Shown here piece after piece: positions 28,115-36,312 of a stretch of 64,000 bases of DNA. Positions within the stretch are counted from its first letter, which is position 1. Each line of letters starts with the position of its first letter. Position numbers and translations under genes: made by a program. The notes under the pieces are model-generated. The model was given only the letters and a program-made list of their open reading frames with translations. It was not told where the DNA came from and searched no databases. The stretch comes from a bacterium (GTDB lineage: Bacteria > Eisenbacteria > RBG-16-71-46 > CAIMUX01), in assembly GCA_030431975.1 (NCBI GenBank), contig JAUIHP010000001.1:62001-126000 (forward strand). The letters run 5' to 3'.

Positions 28115-31100
28115 CTATCGGCTGCACGGTACCTCGGACTCGCCCACCGTTTGCTCCCCGGTGACCGCCCCGCCCAACTCGTACGTCACCTCGCGGGATT
28201 GGACGGAAAGCACCTGATAGTTGTAGCCACCGTAGAAGAAGATCGGATGGGACAGATGGCAGGACCCGTCGTTCCCGATCTCTCCGATCTGGATCCCTTC
28301 GTTGCTGGCTCCGGTGAACTCGACTTCCACCACGGCTCCGACCAGACGCTCCCCCGCGTCGAACAAGAGTCTCAGGCACAGGTCACTGGAGTTTTGACCG
28401 TGGGTGACTCCGAACTCGTATTCGGATATGAAGGCAATGAAGTCCTCACAGATCCCCGGTTCGCAGACGGTTCCGTCTCCCAAGTAGTCGCCCTCACACG
28501 ACATCTCGTTCGGGGTGACGAAGCAATCCAGGTCGACGCAGCACGCCCCACTCAAACAGATCAACGGAGAGTCACAGTCCGTCCCTTCGCCCAGCCAGAT
28601 CCCTCCGGAACACTGTGATGCCTCGACCAACTCGCACTCACCATTCGTGCAACATGCGCCGAGAGGCGGGCAAGGATCCGGATCGCAAGTCGAACCGACG
28701 CCGTGGAACTCGCCGAACTCTGCCATGCAAGCGAACTGCGAGCGAACCGTACAGCCCTCTGTCACCGTGCAGCACGCCCCATGACAGGTCGTGGGCTCAC
28801 ACACCCCGTTCAGGATGAAGGTGCCGTCGCAAAGTGGAGGGGTCGTCACGACACAGTCATCGATCGTGCAACAAACTCCGGTGGGACACATCTCGTCCGA
28901 AGGACAGTAGATTCCTGGTCCCCAGTAATCGCCGGCGCAGTCCTCTGCGGAAGGTACCAGTACGCAGGTGATCTCCAGGCAGCAGGCTCCGAGAGCTTCA
29001 CAAGGGGACGGCTCGCAGGCGGTGCCATCGCCCAGATAGAAACCGGCACAGTCTTCCTCGGGGTCCATACGACACTCGCCCGCAGTCAGGCAACAGGCCC
29101 CGAGCGGGAGACATGGATTGGGGTCGCAGGAGTCCTGTCCAGGGAAGTGATCACCGTCGCAGGAGAATCCGAACGTGAGCGAGCACTCCTCACCGATGCA
29201 GCAAACACCGTCCTGACAGATCGAGGGCGCGCATTCCGTACCTACTCCCAACCATGCGCCGTCCCTGTTTATGCAAGCCGCAGCGCTTTCCTCGATGGAA
29301 CACTCGTCCCCGACACAACAGGCGCCAGGCTCGTTCTGACACGGGTCCGGATCACAGGTCGTGCCGTCGCCCTGATACTCGCCGTCGCAAACCTCTTCAC
29401 CGCCGGTGACAGAGCAGGTCTCGTCGACGCAACAAGCACCCGCCGCGCACGGGTCGGGATCACAACCGCTACCGTCTCCCTGGTAGCTCCCCTCACACTG
29501 CCCGGACGGGACCACCGTGCAGGACGTGCCGATACAGCAGGCTCCCGTCTTCGGTTCGTCGTCGCATGGGTTCGGATCACAGGTCGCGTCGTCTCCCTGA
29601 TACTCCCCGTCGCAAAGTCCGGCTTCGGTGACCGAGCACTCGCTTCCGATACAACAGGCCCCGGTCGGTTGTGAACAGGGATTCGGATCACAGTCGATGC
29701 CGACACCCTGGAACTCTCCGTCGCAAAGAGCGGCCAGCGTGATCGTGCAGGACGCCTCGTCGCAGCAGGCTCCCGTTCCGCACGGATTGGGATCGCAGGT
29801 CGTGCCCGCCAGGTACTGCCCGCCCTGACCCGTGCAGGGGGATTCATCGAGAATCTGACAAGTCCCGCTTGGGAAACAGCATGCACCGGGCTGAGGGCAC
29901 GGATTCGGATCGCAGGAGGTACCGTCGCCCTGATAGTCGCCGGTGCACTGTACAGATGCGGTCAGGCGGCAACTGCCGAGTTCAAAGCAGCAGGCTCCCT
30001 GCTCATCGAAGTCGCAGATCTCCGGTGAGCAGGCGACACCGACGCCCTTGAAGTCGCCGTCACAGGACGCTTCGCGAAGGAACTCGCAGCGCCCGGCCTC
30101 CAAACAGCATGCTCCCGCCAACGGATCGGTACATGGTTCCGAGAAGCACGTTGTTCCGTCACCCAGGTAGTTCCCGCCAAGCTCGCGTTCGCAACGCAGT
30201 TGACTTCGGACGGTGCAGCGCTCGTCGGAGACGCCCCAGCAGCACGCGCCCTCGGGCGGTTGCGGACACGGGTTGGGCTCACACGAGGTCCCGGCTCCCA
30301 GGAACGAAGCCTCCTCCTGCTCTCCACACTGTGCTCGGGAGAGAACGGAGCAGTCGCCGATTTCGAAACAGCACGCACCCGGCTGCGGACAGGAGTTGGG
30401 ATCACATACGGTCCCGTTGCCAAGGTACTCCAGATCGCAGTCGGCCTGTGGCGAGATGAAACAGGTTCCATTGGGACGGCAACACGCGCCCGGCTGAGGA
30501 CACGGATTGGGATCGCAGCCCGTGCCGTTGCCAAGATAACTCCCTCCGTCGCAGTTCTCTGCGCCCGACGCAACGAAGCAACTGCCGTCGGCCAGACAGC
30601 ACGCTCCGGGCTGGGGGCAGGGGTTTGGATCACAGTCGCTACCGATTCCGCGGAAGGCGCCACCGGAATCGTTGCAGGCGGCCTGCGCCAAAAGGACACA
30701 GGAGCCGTCCGCGTTGCAACATGCTCCCGGACACGGGTTGGGATCGCAGACCGAACCGATTCCCAGAAAGAGTCCGGAAACATTGACGCAATCCGACGAA
30801 GCCAAAGGCAGACACTCTTCCCCGACACAACACGCTCCGATACAGGGATCCGGATCGCAACTCGTGACGTCGGCAAGAAGGAAACCGTCGCAGTCCTCCT
30901 GTCGGAACACGGTCCGGCAGGAGCCGTCGGTAAAACAGCACACACCGATGGCCGGAAGTCCCTGGCACCACTCCGGCGTCAGCGTTTGAGAACGCAACTG
31001 AGGCGTTTGGCGGGTAAGACCGGGATGGTCGGTGAGAATGTCTCCGTCCGATTCCGGGTAGATCCCGGTGATGTCATTGTCGGCAAAGTTCGCCCGGTCC

Positions 31101-32587
31101 GTGACGGCATTGGTAAAGCGACTCCCGAGCCGCTTCCCCGTCCGAAGATGATTCGCCATCTGCACCATTCTCGACGTCTCGTCCGCCCGCGACGAGGAAG
31201 CGATGCGGTAGTCGTGCTCTCCCAGCATGGCGGCCAGAGCCCCGCCGAACTGATCCGCGTAACACATGTCGAGAAAAACTCGGAGGCGACACGCCCTGGA
31301 TTCCGGGAGACAAAGGTGGTTCGGCCTCCAGGTAAACTGGACATCCGTGTGCTCCGCGAAGAACCCGGCGGTCTTCTCCTCGCCATGTGCGGTCACGTAG
31401 ACGATCAGTGTCGACTGACGGCCCTCGTCTTCCAGGCGCTGGCGAATGATCCCGTTGAACTCCTCGAACTTCGTCTTGTAGCGAGTGTCACTGGGTAGCG
31501 CCCACGGAACCTCCGAGAGATTGATCACCGCGATCTGGGAGGACGGAATTCCGTGGCCGAGAAACCACCGGTTCATGTTGCGGACGTCGGCCTCGAAGCT
31601 GGAGCCGAAGTCCCCCTGCACCAGAATGACGAAGGTGTCCGAGTTCGGTCCCGGACTTTGGAAGAAGTTGTCGTACGGAAGTGGCCCCGGCCGAAATCCC
31701 AGGAGTTCGTCAGGAAGCTGGATGACTTCGGCGTGAGGCTCGAAGTCGGCGCCGTCCGGAATGTCTTCGGGGTCAAAGTCACCCGGGTCCACACCCGTGA
31801 AGGTCAGATACTCGACTTCGTCGCGCCAGGTCGGCGTGTGGTTGATAGCCGGCGGCCACGTCGGTTCCTCGTGGATCGTAACCTCGCCGTCCGTCGCGTC
31901 GACTGTGACGTAGACGACTCCGTGAGCAAACCGGGCGTCGTACTCCGGATCCAGATAAAACAACCACGTTGGTGTGGAGATCCGAATGACGGCGTCGGCC
32001 GGCACGACCTCCCCGTTCAGTGCATAGTCAGATGGGTAGACGATGGATCCAGAAGGCAGTGGCTGCAGGACACCGAGCACGAGAAACGTCGGATCGAACT
32101 CGGACCGGATCGCGGCAATCGCATCCTCCCTGGAGATGGCAGGCTCGTAACCGAGGTCGATGGTGGCGCCGGGAATTCCGGAGAACGATCTCTCCATCCG
32201 GCGGGCTCCGTCGTCGGCAACGAGAGTCAGCGAGCCGTTCGGCAGCGACTCGAAACGAAACTCGCCGTCTCCTGCTGACTGGGAACTCGCCACCGTCCGG
32301 CCGGTCGCGTCCACGATCTGAAGAGCAACGCCGCTCGCGGGAACGGCCCCGTCCGACGCATCGCCCGGGTCGGACAGCAGGATGAAGCCCTCGCCTTGAA
32401 GGCCCGGGCCGGTCGGTGTCCGAAAGAGAAACGCTTCTGCGACGGCTCCCTCGACATCCGGATCGAACTCGACGTCACCGGGTGGTGTCGGCGGAGTCGG
32501 GTCCGACGAATCCTCGGAACACCCTGACATCCAGAGAAGAAAAGGGACGACTACGGCGGCAAAACCGAGGCGAGCAAGGTTACGCAT
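28115..32587 (-). CDS. Giant lipoprotein: caspase-like (clan CD) peptidase domain plus 22 six-cysteine ACC repeats
   Basis: This is a 1490-residue lipoprotein with a lipobox at Cys23 (WMSGCSE). Residues about 45-145 form a beta-rich carboxypeptidase-regulatory-like module (LQIVDATGRTV, FRFESLPNGSL). Residues about 315-530 look like a clan CD cysteine peptidase: strand TLIVYVTAHGEEK with His401-Gly402, and strand RVFLDMCYADQFGGAL with Cys442, the spacing and order of the legumain/caspase His-Cys dyad. Residues 548-1380 are 22 tandem repeats of about 34-43 residues, each with six cysteines (ACC...C...C...C.P..C). A 110-residue tail follows, ending EVPCSR. It is predicted to be at the cell surface, with disulfide-rich repeats as a stalk or binding array. 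Catalysis is inferred. Confidence 0.8.
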   Translation of the reverse strand: MRNLARLGFAAVVVPFLLWMSGCSEDSSDPTPPTPPGDVEFDPDVEGAVAEAFLFRTPTGPGLQGEGFILLSDPGDASDGAVPASGVALQIVDATGRTVASSQSAGDGEFRFESLPNGSLTLVADDGARRMERSFSGIPGATIDLGYEPAISREDAIAAIRSEFDPTFLVLGVLQPLPSGSIVYPSDYALNGEVVPADAVIRISTPTWLFYLDPEYDARFAHGVVYVTVDATDGEVTIHEEPTWPPAINHTPTWRDEVEYLTFTGVDPGDFDPEDIPDGADFEPHAEVIQLPDELLGFRPGPLPYDNFFQSPGPNSDTFVILVQGDFGSSFEADVRNMNRWFLGHGIPSSQIAVINLSEVPWALPSDTRYKTKFEEFNGIIRQRLEDEGRQSTLIVYVTAHGEEKTAGFFAEHTDVQFTWRPNHLCLPESRACRLRVFLDMCYADQFGGALAAMLGEHDYRIASSSRADETSRMVQMANHLRTGKRLGSRFTNAVTDRANFADNDITGIYPESDGDILTDHPGLTRQTPQLRSQTLTPEWCQGLPAIGVCCFTDGSCRTVFRQEDCDGFLLADVTSCDPDPCIGACCVGEECLPLASSDCVNVSGLFLGIGSVCDPNPCPGACCNADGSCVLLAQAACNDSGGAFRGIGSDCDPNPCPQPGACCLADGSCFVASGAENCDGGSYLGNGTGCDPNPCPQPGACCRPNGTCFISPQADCDLEYLGNGTVCDPNSCPQPGACCFEIGDCSVLSRAQCGEQEEASFLGAGTSCEPNPCPQPPEGACCWGVSDERCTVRSQLRCERELGGNYLGDGTTCFSEPCTDPLAGACCLEAGRCEFLREASCDGDFKGVGVACSPEICDFDEQGACCFELGSCRLTASVQCTGDYQGDGTSCDPNPCPQPGACCFPSGTCQILDESPCTGQGGQYLAGTTCDPNPCGTGACCDEASCTITLAALCDGEFQGVGIDCDPNPCSQPTGACCIGSECSVTEAGLCDGEYQGDDATCDPNPCDDEPKTGACCIGTSCTVVPSGQCEGSYQGDGSGCDPDPCAAGACCVDETCSVTGGEEVCDGEYQGDGTTCDPDPCQNEPGACCVGDECSIEESAAACINRDGAWLGVGTECAPSICQDGVCCIGEECSLTFGFSCDGDHFPGQDSCDPNPCLPLGACCLTAGECRMDPEEDCAGFYLGDGTACEPSPCEALGACCLEITCVLVPSAEDCAGDYWGPGIYCPSDEMCPTGVCCTIDDCVVTTPPLCDGTFILNGVCEPTTCHGACCTVTEGCTVRSQFACMAEFGEFHGVGSTCDPDPCPPLGACCTNGECELVEASQCSGGIWLGEGTDCDSPLICLSGACCVDLDCFVTPNEMSCEGDYLGDGTVCEPGICEDFIAFISEYEFGVTHGQNSSDLCLRLLFDAGERLVGAVVEVEFTGASNEGIQIGEIGNDGSCHLSHPIFFYGGYNYQVLSVQSREVTYELGGAVTGEQTVGESEVPCSR
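28448..30946 (-). repeat. Coding tandem repeats: 22 ACC/CDPNPC units
   Basis: This is the DNA for residues 548-1380 of the giant lipoprotein. Units are about 100-130 bases long and diverged in sequence, so the array is old rather than freshly amplified. Each unit encodes a Cys-Cys pair, one Cys after about five residues, one after about eight to twelve more, and a terminal C-D-P-N-P-C pair; many units are joined by a PQP linker. Confidence 0.85.
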
Positions 32588-32672
32588 TCATACCCCCCAT
32601 TTATGACGCGAGCGACGTTACCACGTCTTCCGGGCCCAGGCACGGTCATCGGCCTCGGCCCTGAACTGGGGG

Positions 32673-33041
32673 TTACTCGGGTCCGTCGCTGAGGCGGCGG
32701 CCTACGCACTCGACCACCCAGCCGGAGTCGGGGAAACTCGCCAGGGTTTGGTCATCAGAAGCAAGAACGAAGCGATCCGCCGATTCCTCCCGGACCTCGA
32801 AGCGGGCTTCGCTCTGTTCGCCGGGGCGTCGTACCTCGACTACGTCTCGGACGTAGAGCGGCTTGCGGTTCCAATCCCGCCAACCCGACCAGGAATCGGT
32901 ATCGGTGTAGACGATGGACATGCCCGTCCACCAGAACCCGTCTTTGGAGAAGAATCGGCGCTTGCCGTAGGTCCGGAGATAGCCGACGACTTCTGTGCCG
33001 AAGCGGAGGCGGTACCGCTTCTCGGTTCGCGGTTCGGTCAA
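32673..33041 (-). CDS. Small hypothetical protein, about 122 residues
   Basis: I do not recognise this protein. Strong third-position C/G use and a beta-strand-rich sequence (FWWTGMSIVYTDTDSW, FEVREESADRFVLASDD) support coding. The frame has no suitable ATG; TTG at 33041, six bases after AGGA, is the most likely start. The frame is open up to 33191, but that would overlap the nqrM copy and reads as a shadow. No signal peptide or membrane segment is apparent. Confidence 0.45.
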   Translation of the reverse strand: MTEPRTEKRYRLRFGTEVVGYLRTYGKRRFFSKDGFWWTGMSIVYTDTDSWSGWRDWNRKPLYVRDVVEVRRPGEQSEARFEVREESADRFVLASDDQTLASFPDSGWVVECVGRRLSDGPE

Positions 33042-33086
33042 ACTACCGTCCTGTTTCTGGGGGCCATGCGATAGCTTCGGAGCCAC

Positions 33087-33100
33087 GTCCCGTGCGGGAC
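33087..33100 (-). terminator. Short hairpin after nqrM copy 1
   Basis: GTCCC and GGGAC pair across a four-base loop just beyond the nqrM stop codon at 33110. There is no T-tract, so it may be only a stem-loop. Confidence 0.3.
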
Positions 33101-33109
33101 ACTGTTCCG

Positions 33110-33334
33110 CTAGCTGCGGGCGTCCGCGAGTTCCTGGTCTCCGCACCCGGAGGCCTTTTGCTCTTCGGCGGACCGTCCGCAGATGGAGCATGAGCTTTCA
33201 CCGAGTTCATTCTGGACCCGGCCGGCCATCCCGCCGCAGCTTCCGGAGATCTTCTTGCCGGTGACCATGACGCCGACGGCCATCCCCGCGATGGCGAGGC
33301 CGAATGCGGCCAACGTGACCAGGAACATCTCCAT
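33110..33334 (-). CDS. nqrM: NqrM-like NQR maturation protein (DUF539), copy 1
   Basis: This is a 74-residue protein: one membrane helix (MFLVTLAAFGLAIAGMAVGVMV) then KKISGSCGGMAG and a SSCSICGR...SGC segment. The KGSCGG-like motif and later cysteines mark the DUF539/NqrM family, needed for assembling NQR, probably by delivering iron to the NqrD/NqrE site. The ATG at 33334 has AAGGAG eight bases upstream. It is almost identical to the copy at 36058-36282 (differences at residues 16, 40, 56 and the last few). It lies apart from the nqr operon, divergent from the beta-helix gene. Confidence 0.85.
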   Translation of the reverse strand: MEMFLVTLAAFGLAIAGMAVGVMVTGKKISGSCGGMAGRVQNELGESSCSICGRSAEEQKASGCGDQELADARS

Positions 33335-33609
33335 CTCAAGAACTCCTTTGTGGACGGCTCGAAACGATCGCCCAACACTCTTTGACGCCGACTGGCTCCC
33401 CAAGGATACCGATTTTACCCTCACTGTTCGATCCCGGTCGCAATCGTTCGGTTGCGAGTCGGAGTGATCCTCCGCCTGTTGAGAGCCGCCCTTCGGATGG
33501 ATCGTCATTCCCTTGCAGCAATCGAGGTTGTCGAGCCACCCGTGACTTGGCACAAAGTTTTTGTCTCCAGCATCGATGGCCTAACAACAAGAAATCAGGA
33601 GGAAAACCC

Positions 33610-35976
33610 GTGTCCAAACAATGGAAGCTCACTCGAGCAAAGAACGCGCTCCTCTGCGCGATCACGGCACTGACGGTCGGGGCCTGCGCGGCCCAGGCTG
33701 CGACGATCACGGTTGACGACGACGGACCCGCCGACTACGACAACATCCATGATGCCATGGCGGCAGCATCGTATGGAGACGAGATCCTGGTCGAACCAGG
33801 GACCTACTTCCAGAGCACCTACACACTCCTCGGAGGCCCGGTTCAAGTCGGGGCTTACATGAAGAACGGCGTGCGGCTGGCGTCGACCTCAGGGCCCGGC
33901 GTGACCAAGATTCGGGCCGTCGCAGGTTTCAATCCAACCATTGGCGTCTACGCTCAGAACTGCGACGGGAAGACGGAGATCGACGGATTCACCATCGAAT
34001 CGGTGTCCTACGGAAGCGCCTTCGGTTACGGAGCCTGGATCTGGGACGGAACTCCCGTCTTCAAGAACTGCCGCATCAACCAGGCCGACGGAGCATCGTC
34101 GGCAAGCGTCGGAATCAAGGTCGACCAGGAAAGTGCACAGCCCGTCTTTGAGGATGGAGAGCTGAATGTCGAGAACGGGGTCCAGCTTACTTCGAGCGGT
34201 ATCATCGTGCGTCGCTCCGTGATCGAAGGCGCCGGAACGGGAATCGGGCGTGGATTCGACCTCACGGCCAACCTCGAGAACGTACTGATCTCCGACAACA
34301 CGATTATGGGGTTCGACGAAGGCATCTACATCCGCAGCTTCGCTTTCAGCCACGTTGCAGAGCCGGTCGTCGACGGCAACATCATTCGTGACTGCACCTA
34401 TGGCGTCTACGTGACTCCGTACGACACGGATGAGTCCGCCACCATTACGAACAACACCTTCTACGAGAACGACTACGGCATTCTTTTGAACGAAGGCTCC
34501 CCGAACATCGAAAGAAACATCTTCACCGAGTGCATCGGGGGCGTCTACGCCTCGTTCAGCGGAGTGGCGCCGTACATCGCGTGCAACAACGCATGGAACA
34601 ACAGCTTCGACTACGGCACCTGGGTCGACCCGGGCACGTCCAACAACAACTTCTACGAAGACCCACTTTTCTGCGACACCGTAGACTTCGAGCTCTACTC
34701 GAACTCCGGCTGTACCGCCTTCGGTAGCCCATGCAACCAGCTCGTCGGGGCGAAGGGTGTTGGGTGCCTCAGCGGCGGCAGTTGCCCCTACGTCTACGCG
34801 TTCGACGGTACTGGTTTCGTCGAGGAGAATACGGTCCTGGCCGCCGTACCGCAGGAACTCGCAGGAATGGACGAAGCCGACGTCAAGGATCTCCTCGTCT
34901 TTGAGACAGAGCTCCAGCCGGAGGACGGCCTTCACAAGGTGGAAATCCGAGAGTTCGAGCAGGAACACTCCTACTTCGACAAAGTCCAGCTGGTGGCCTT
35001 CGATCTGGAACCTGGTGAAGAGTTGGGAGTCCTTCCCAACGGAAAGGCTTTCGCCTATCGCGACAGGCTCTCTCCTGTCCGGGCCTGGGACGAGGGAGGA
35101 CGGGATGTGCTACCGAAGCTCCTGTCGGAGGATGGCGAGGTCGTCCGTGGAGCCGCCGGTAGCTCGATCTTCCTGGAGTTCGCCGCGCAGAACGGCAATC
35201 CAATCGGTGACATCATCGGGATCGTCTCAGGAATCAAGCACGACAACGGCGGGCGGCCGGATGGTGCGGAGTCCGGAATCTCGATCTGGAACGGAGCAAC
35301 GAAGGTCGGTGGCGTGAGTCCTCGCGAACTTCTCGGTACGGCGTTCGTCGGTCACAGCGCGATCGAGTCGCTGGTCGATCAGGACCGCTTGGTCCTTCGA
35401 GTCGAATGGAACTCCCGTCACGATCTGGACCAGGTCTCGATCTTCACCGTCACGAACGAAGAACTTACGGGCTCGATCCTTCCTCCGGTGTACGCCGATC
35501 ACTCGAAGTCCGGATCGTCCGTCCAGGCTGTGGCTGAAGCAGATGGAAGCTATGCTGAGCTGTCTCCCGGCGAGACTCTTTCGCTGGCGTTCGCTGCGAC
35601 CGCGACTGATGGACGCTCTGTCTACGCGCTGGCTCTGGAGGGGCACTACTACCGCCTCCCTGTGGCCTCCACCGGTTCTGAGACCGGACTCTTTGGACCG
35701 GGCGTGAAGCTAACCGGAAGTGCACCGAACCCGTTCCGTGATGAAACAAACATTCGCTTCAACCTGGCGTCACACGGACCAACGCGGGTCGCCATCCACG
35801 ACGTGGCCGGGCGACTGGTTCGAGTGCTTCACGACGGAGAGCTTCACGGTGGAAGCTACGAACTGACTTGGGACGGACGGACGGAAAGCGGCGAGGTCGC
35901 AACGCCGAGCGTCTACTACTACTCACTGGACCATGGCGGACACCGAACCACTGGCCAGGTAACCCTGATTCGCTAG
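33610..35976 (+). CDS. Secreted right-handed beta-helix protein with C-terminal sorting-type domain
   Basis: The start is GTG at 33610 behind AGGAGG. The 788-residue product has a signal peptide (ending CAAQAATITVDDDG). The segment ADYDNIHDAMAAASYGDEILVEPGTY is the standard opening of parallel beta-helix (DUF1565/PbH1) proteins, and about ten rungs follow to residue about 380 (for example NTIMGFDEGIYIRSF, NTFYENDYGILLNEG). A CxxxG-containing linker, a beta-rich region and a final FlgD/T9SS-like domain (NPFRDETNIRFNL to GQVTLIR) complete it. Such proteins bind or cleave polysaccharides or act as adhesins. It is flanked by the two nqrM copies. Confidence 0.85.
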   Translation: MSKQWKLTRAKNALLCAITALTVGACAAQAATITVDDDGPADYDNIHDAMAAASYGDEILVEPGTYFQSTYTLLGGPVQVGAYMKNGVRLASTSGPGVTKIRAVAGFNPTIGVYAQNCDGKTEIDGFTIESVSYGSAFGYGAWIWDGTPVFKNCRINQADGASSASVGIKVDQESAQPVFEDGELNVENGVQLTSSGIIVRRSVIEGAGTGIGRGFDLTANLENVLISDNTIMGFDEGIYIRSFAFSHVAEPVVDGNIIRDCTYGVYVTPYDTDESATITNNTFYENDYGILLNEGSPNIERNIFTECIGGVYASFSGVAPYIACNNAWNNSFDYGTWVDPGTSNNNFYEDPLFCDTVDFELYSNSGCTAFGSPCNQLVGAKGVGCLSGGSCPYVYAFDGTGFVEENTVLAAVPQELAGMDEADVKDLLVFETELQPEDGLHKVEIREFEQEHSYFDKVQLVAFDLEPGEELGVLPNGKAFAYRDRLSPVRAWDEGGRDVLPKLLSEDGEVVRGAAGSSIFLEFAAQNGNPIGDIIGIVSGIKHDNGGRPDGAESGISIWNGATKVGGVSPRELLGTAFVGHSAIESLVDQDRLVLRVEWNSRHDLDQVSIFTVTNEELTGSILPPVYADHSKSGSSVQAVAEADGSYAELSPGETLSLAFAATATDGRSVYALALEGHYYRLPVASTGSETGLFGPGVKLTGSAPNPFRDETNIRFNLASHGPTRVAIHDVAGRLVRVLHDGELHGGSYELTWDGRTESGEVATPSVYYYSLDHGGHRTTGQVTLIR

Positions 35977-36042
35977 CAAACGAAGAGGAGGGCGAGAAGA
36001 GCCGCTCAGGCCCTACCGACTCCTCGGTTACGATCCACTAAA

Positions 36043-36077
36043 CGGGTTTCGGGAAGATCAGTCCTTCCCGAAGCCCG
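36043..36077 (-). terminator. Strong hairpin at the 3' end of nqrM copy 2
   Basis: CGGGTTTCGGGAAG (36043-36056) pairs with CTTCCCGAAGCCCG (36064-36077), 14 pairs including one G-T, around a seven-base loop. The nqrM stop codon (36058-36060) lies inside the loop. On the minus strand a short TTTAG follows. It can act on both converging genes. Confidence 0.6.
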
Positions 36078-36282
36078 CTTCCTGGTCTCCGCACCCGGAA
36101 GCCTTCTGCTCTTCGACAGACCGCCCGCAGATGGAGCACGAACTTTCGCCGAGCTCATTCTGGATCCGGCCGGCCATCCCACCGCAGCTTCCTGAGATCT
36201 TCTTACCGGTGACCATGACGCCGACGGCCATCCCCGTAATGGCGAGGCCGAATGCGGCTAACGTGACCAGGAACATCTCCAT
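36058..36282 (-). CDS. nqrM: NqrM-like NQR maturation protein (DUF539), operon copy 2
   Basis: This 74-residue protein has the same membrane helix, KKISGSCGGMAG motif and cysteine tail as copy 1. It starts 30 bases after the apbE stop with AAGGAG upstream, so it is the last gene of the nqrABCDEF-apbE-nqrM unit. Its last residues (EAGFGKD) differ from those of copy 1 because they are encoded by the terminator-like hairpin. NqrM is a membrane protein with conserved cysteines required for a working NQR complex. Confidence 0.88.
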   Translation of the reverse strand: MEMFLVTLAAFGLAITGMAVGVMVTGKKISGSCGGMAGRIQNELGESSCSICGRSVEEQKASGCGDQEAGFGKD

Positions 36283-36312
36283 CTCAAGAACTCCTTTGTC
36301 TGCCGGCCGCAG

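Noticed and set aside
33546-33566. Sigma54-like TTGGCAC element upstream of the beta-helix gene, and a similar TTGGCACG at 56737 upstream of the small lipoprotein
   Set aside because: The -24 part is good in both, but the required GC of the -12 box at the correct spacing is missing in both.
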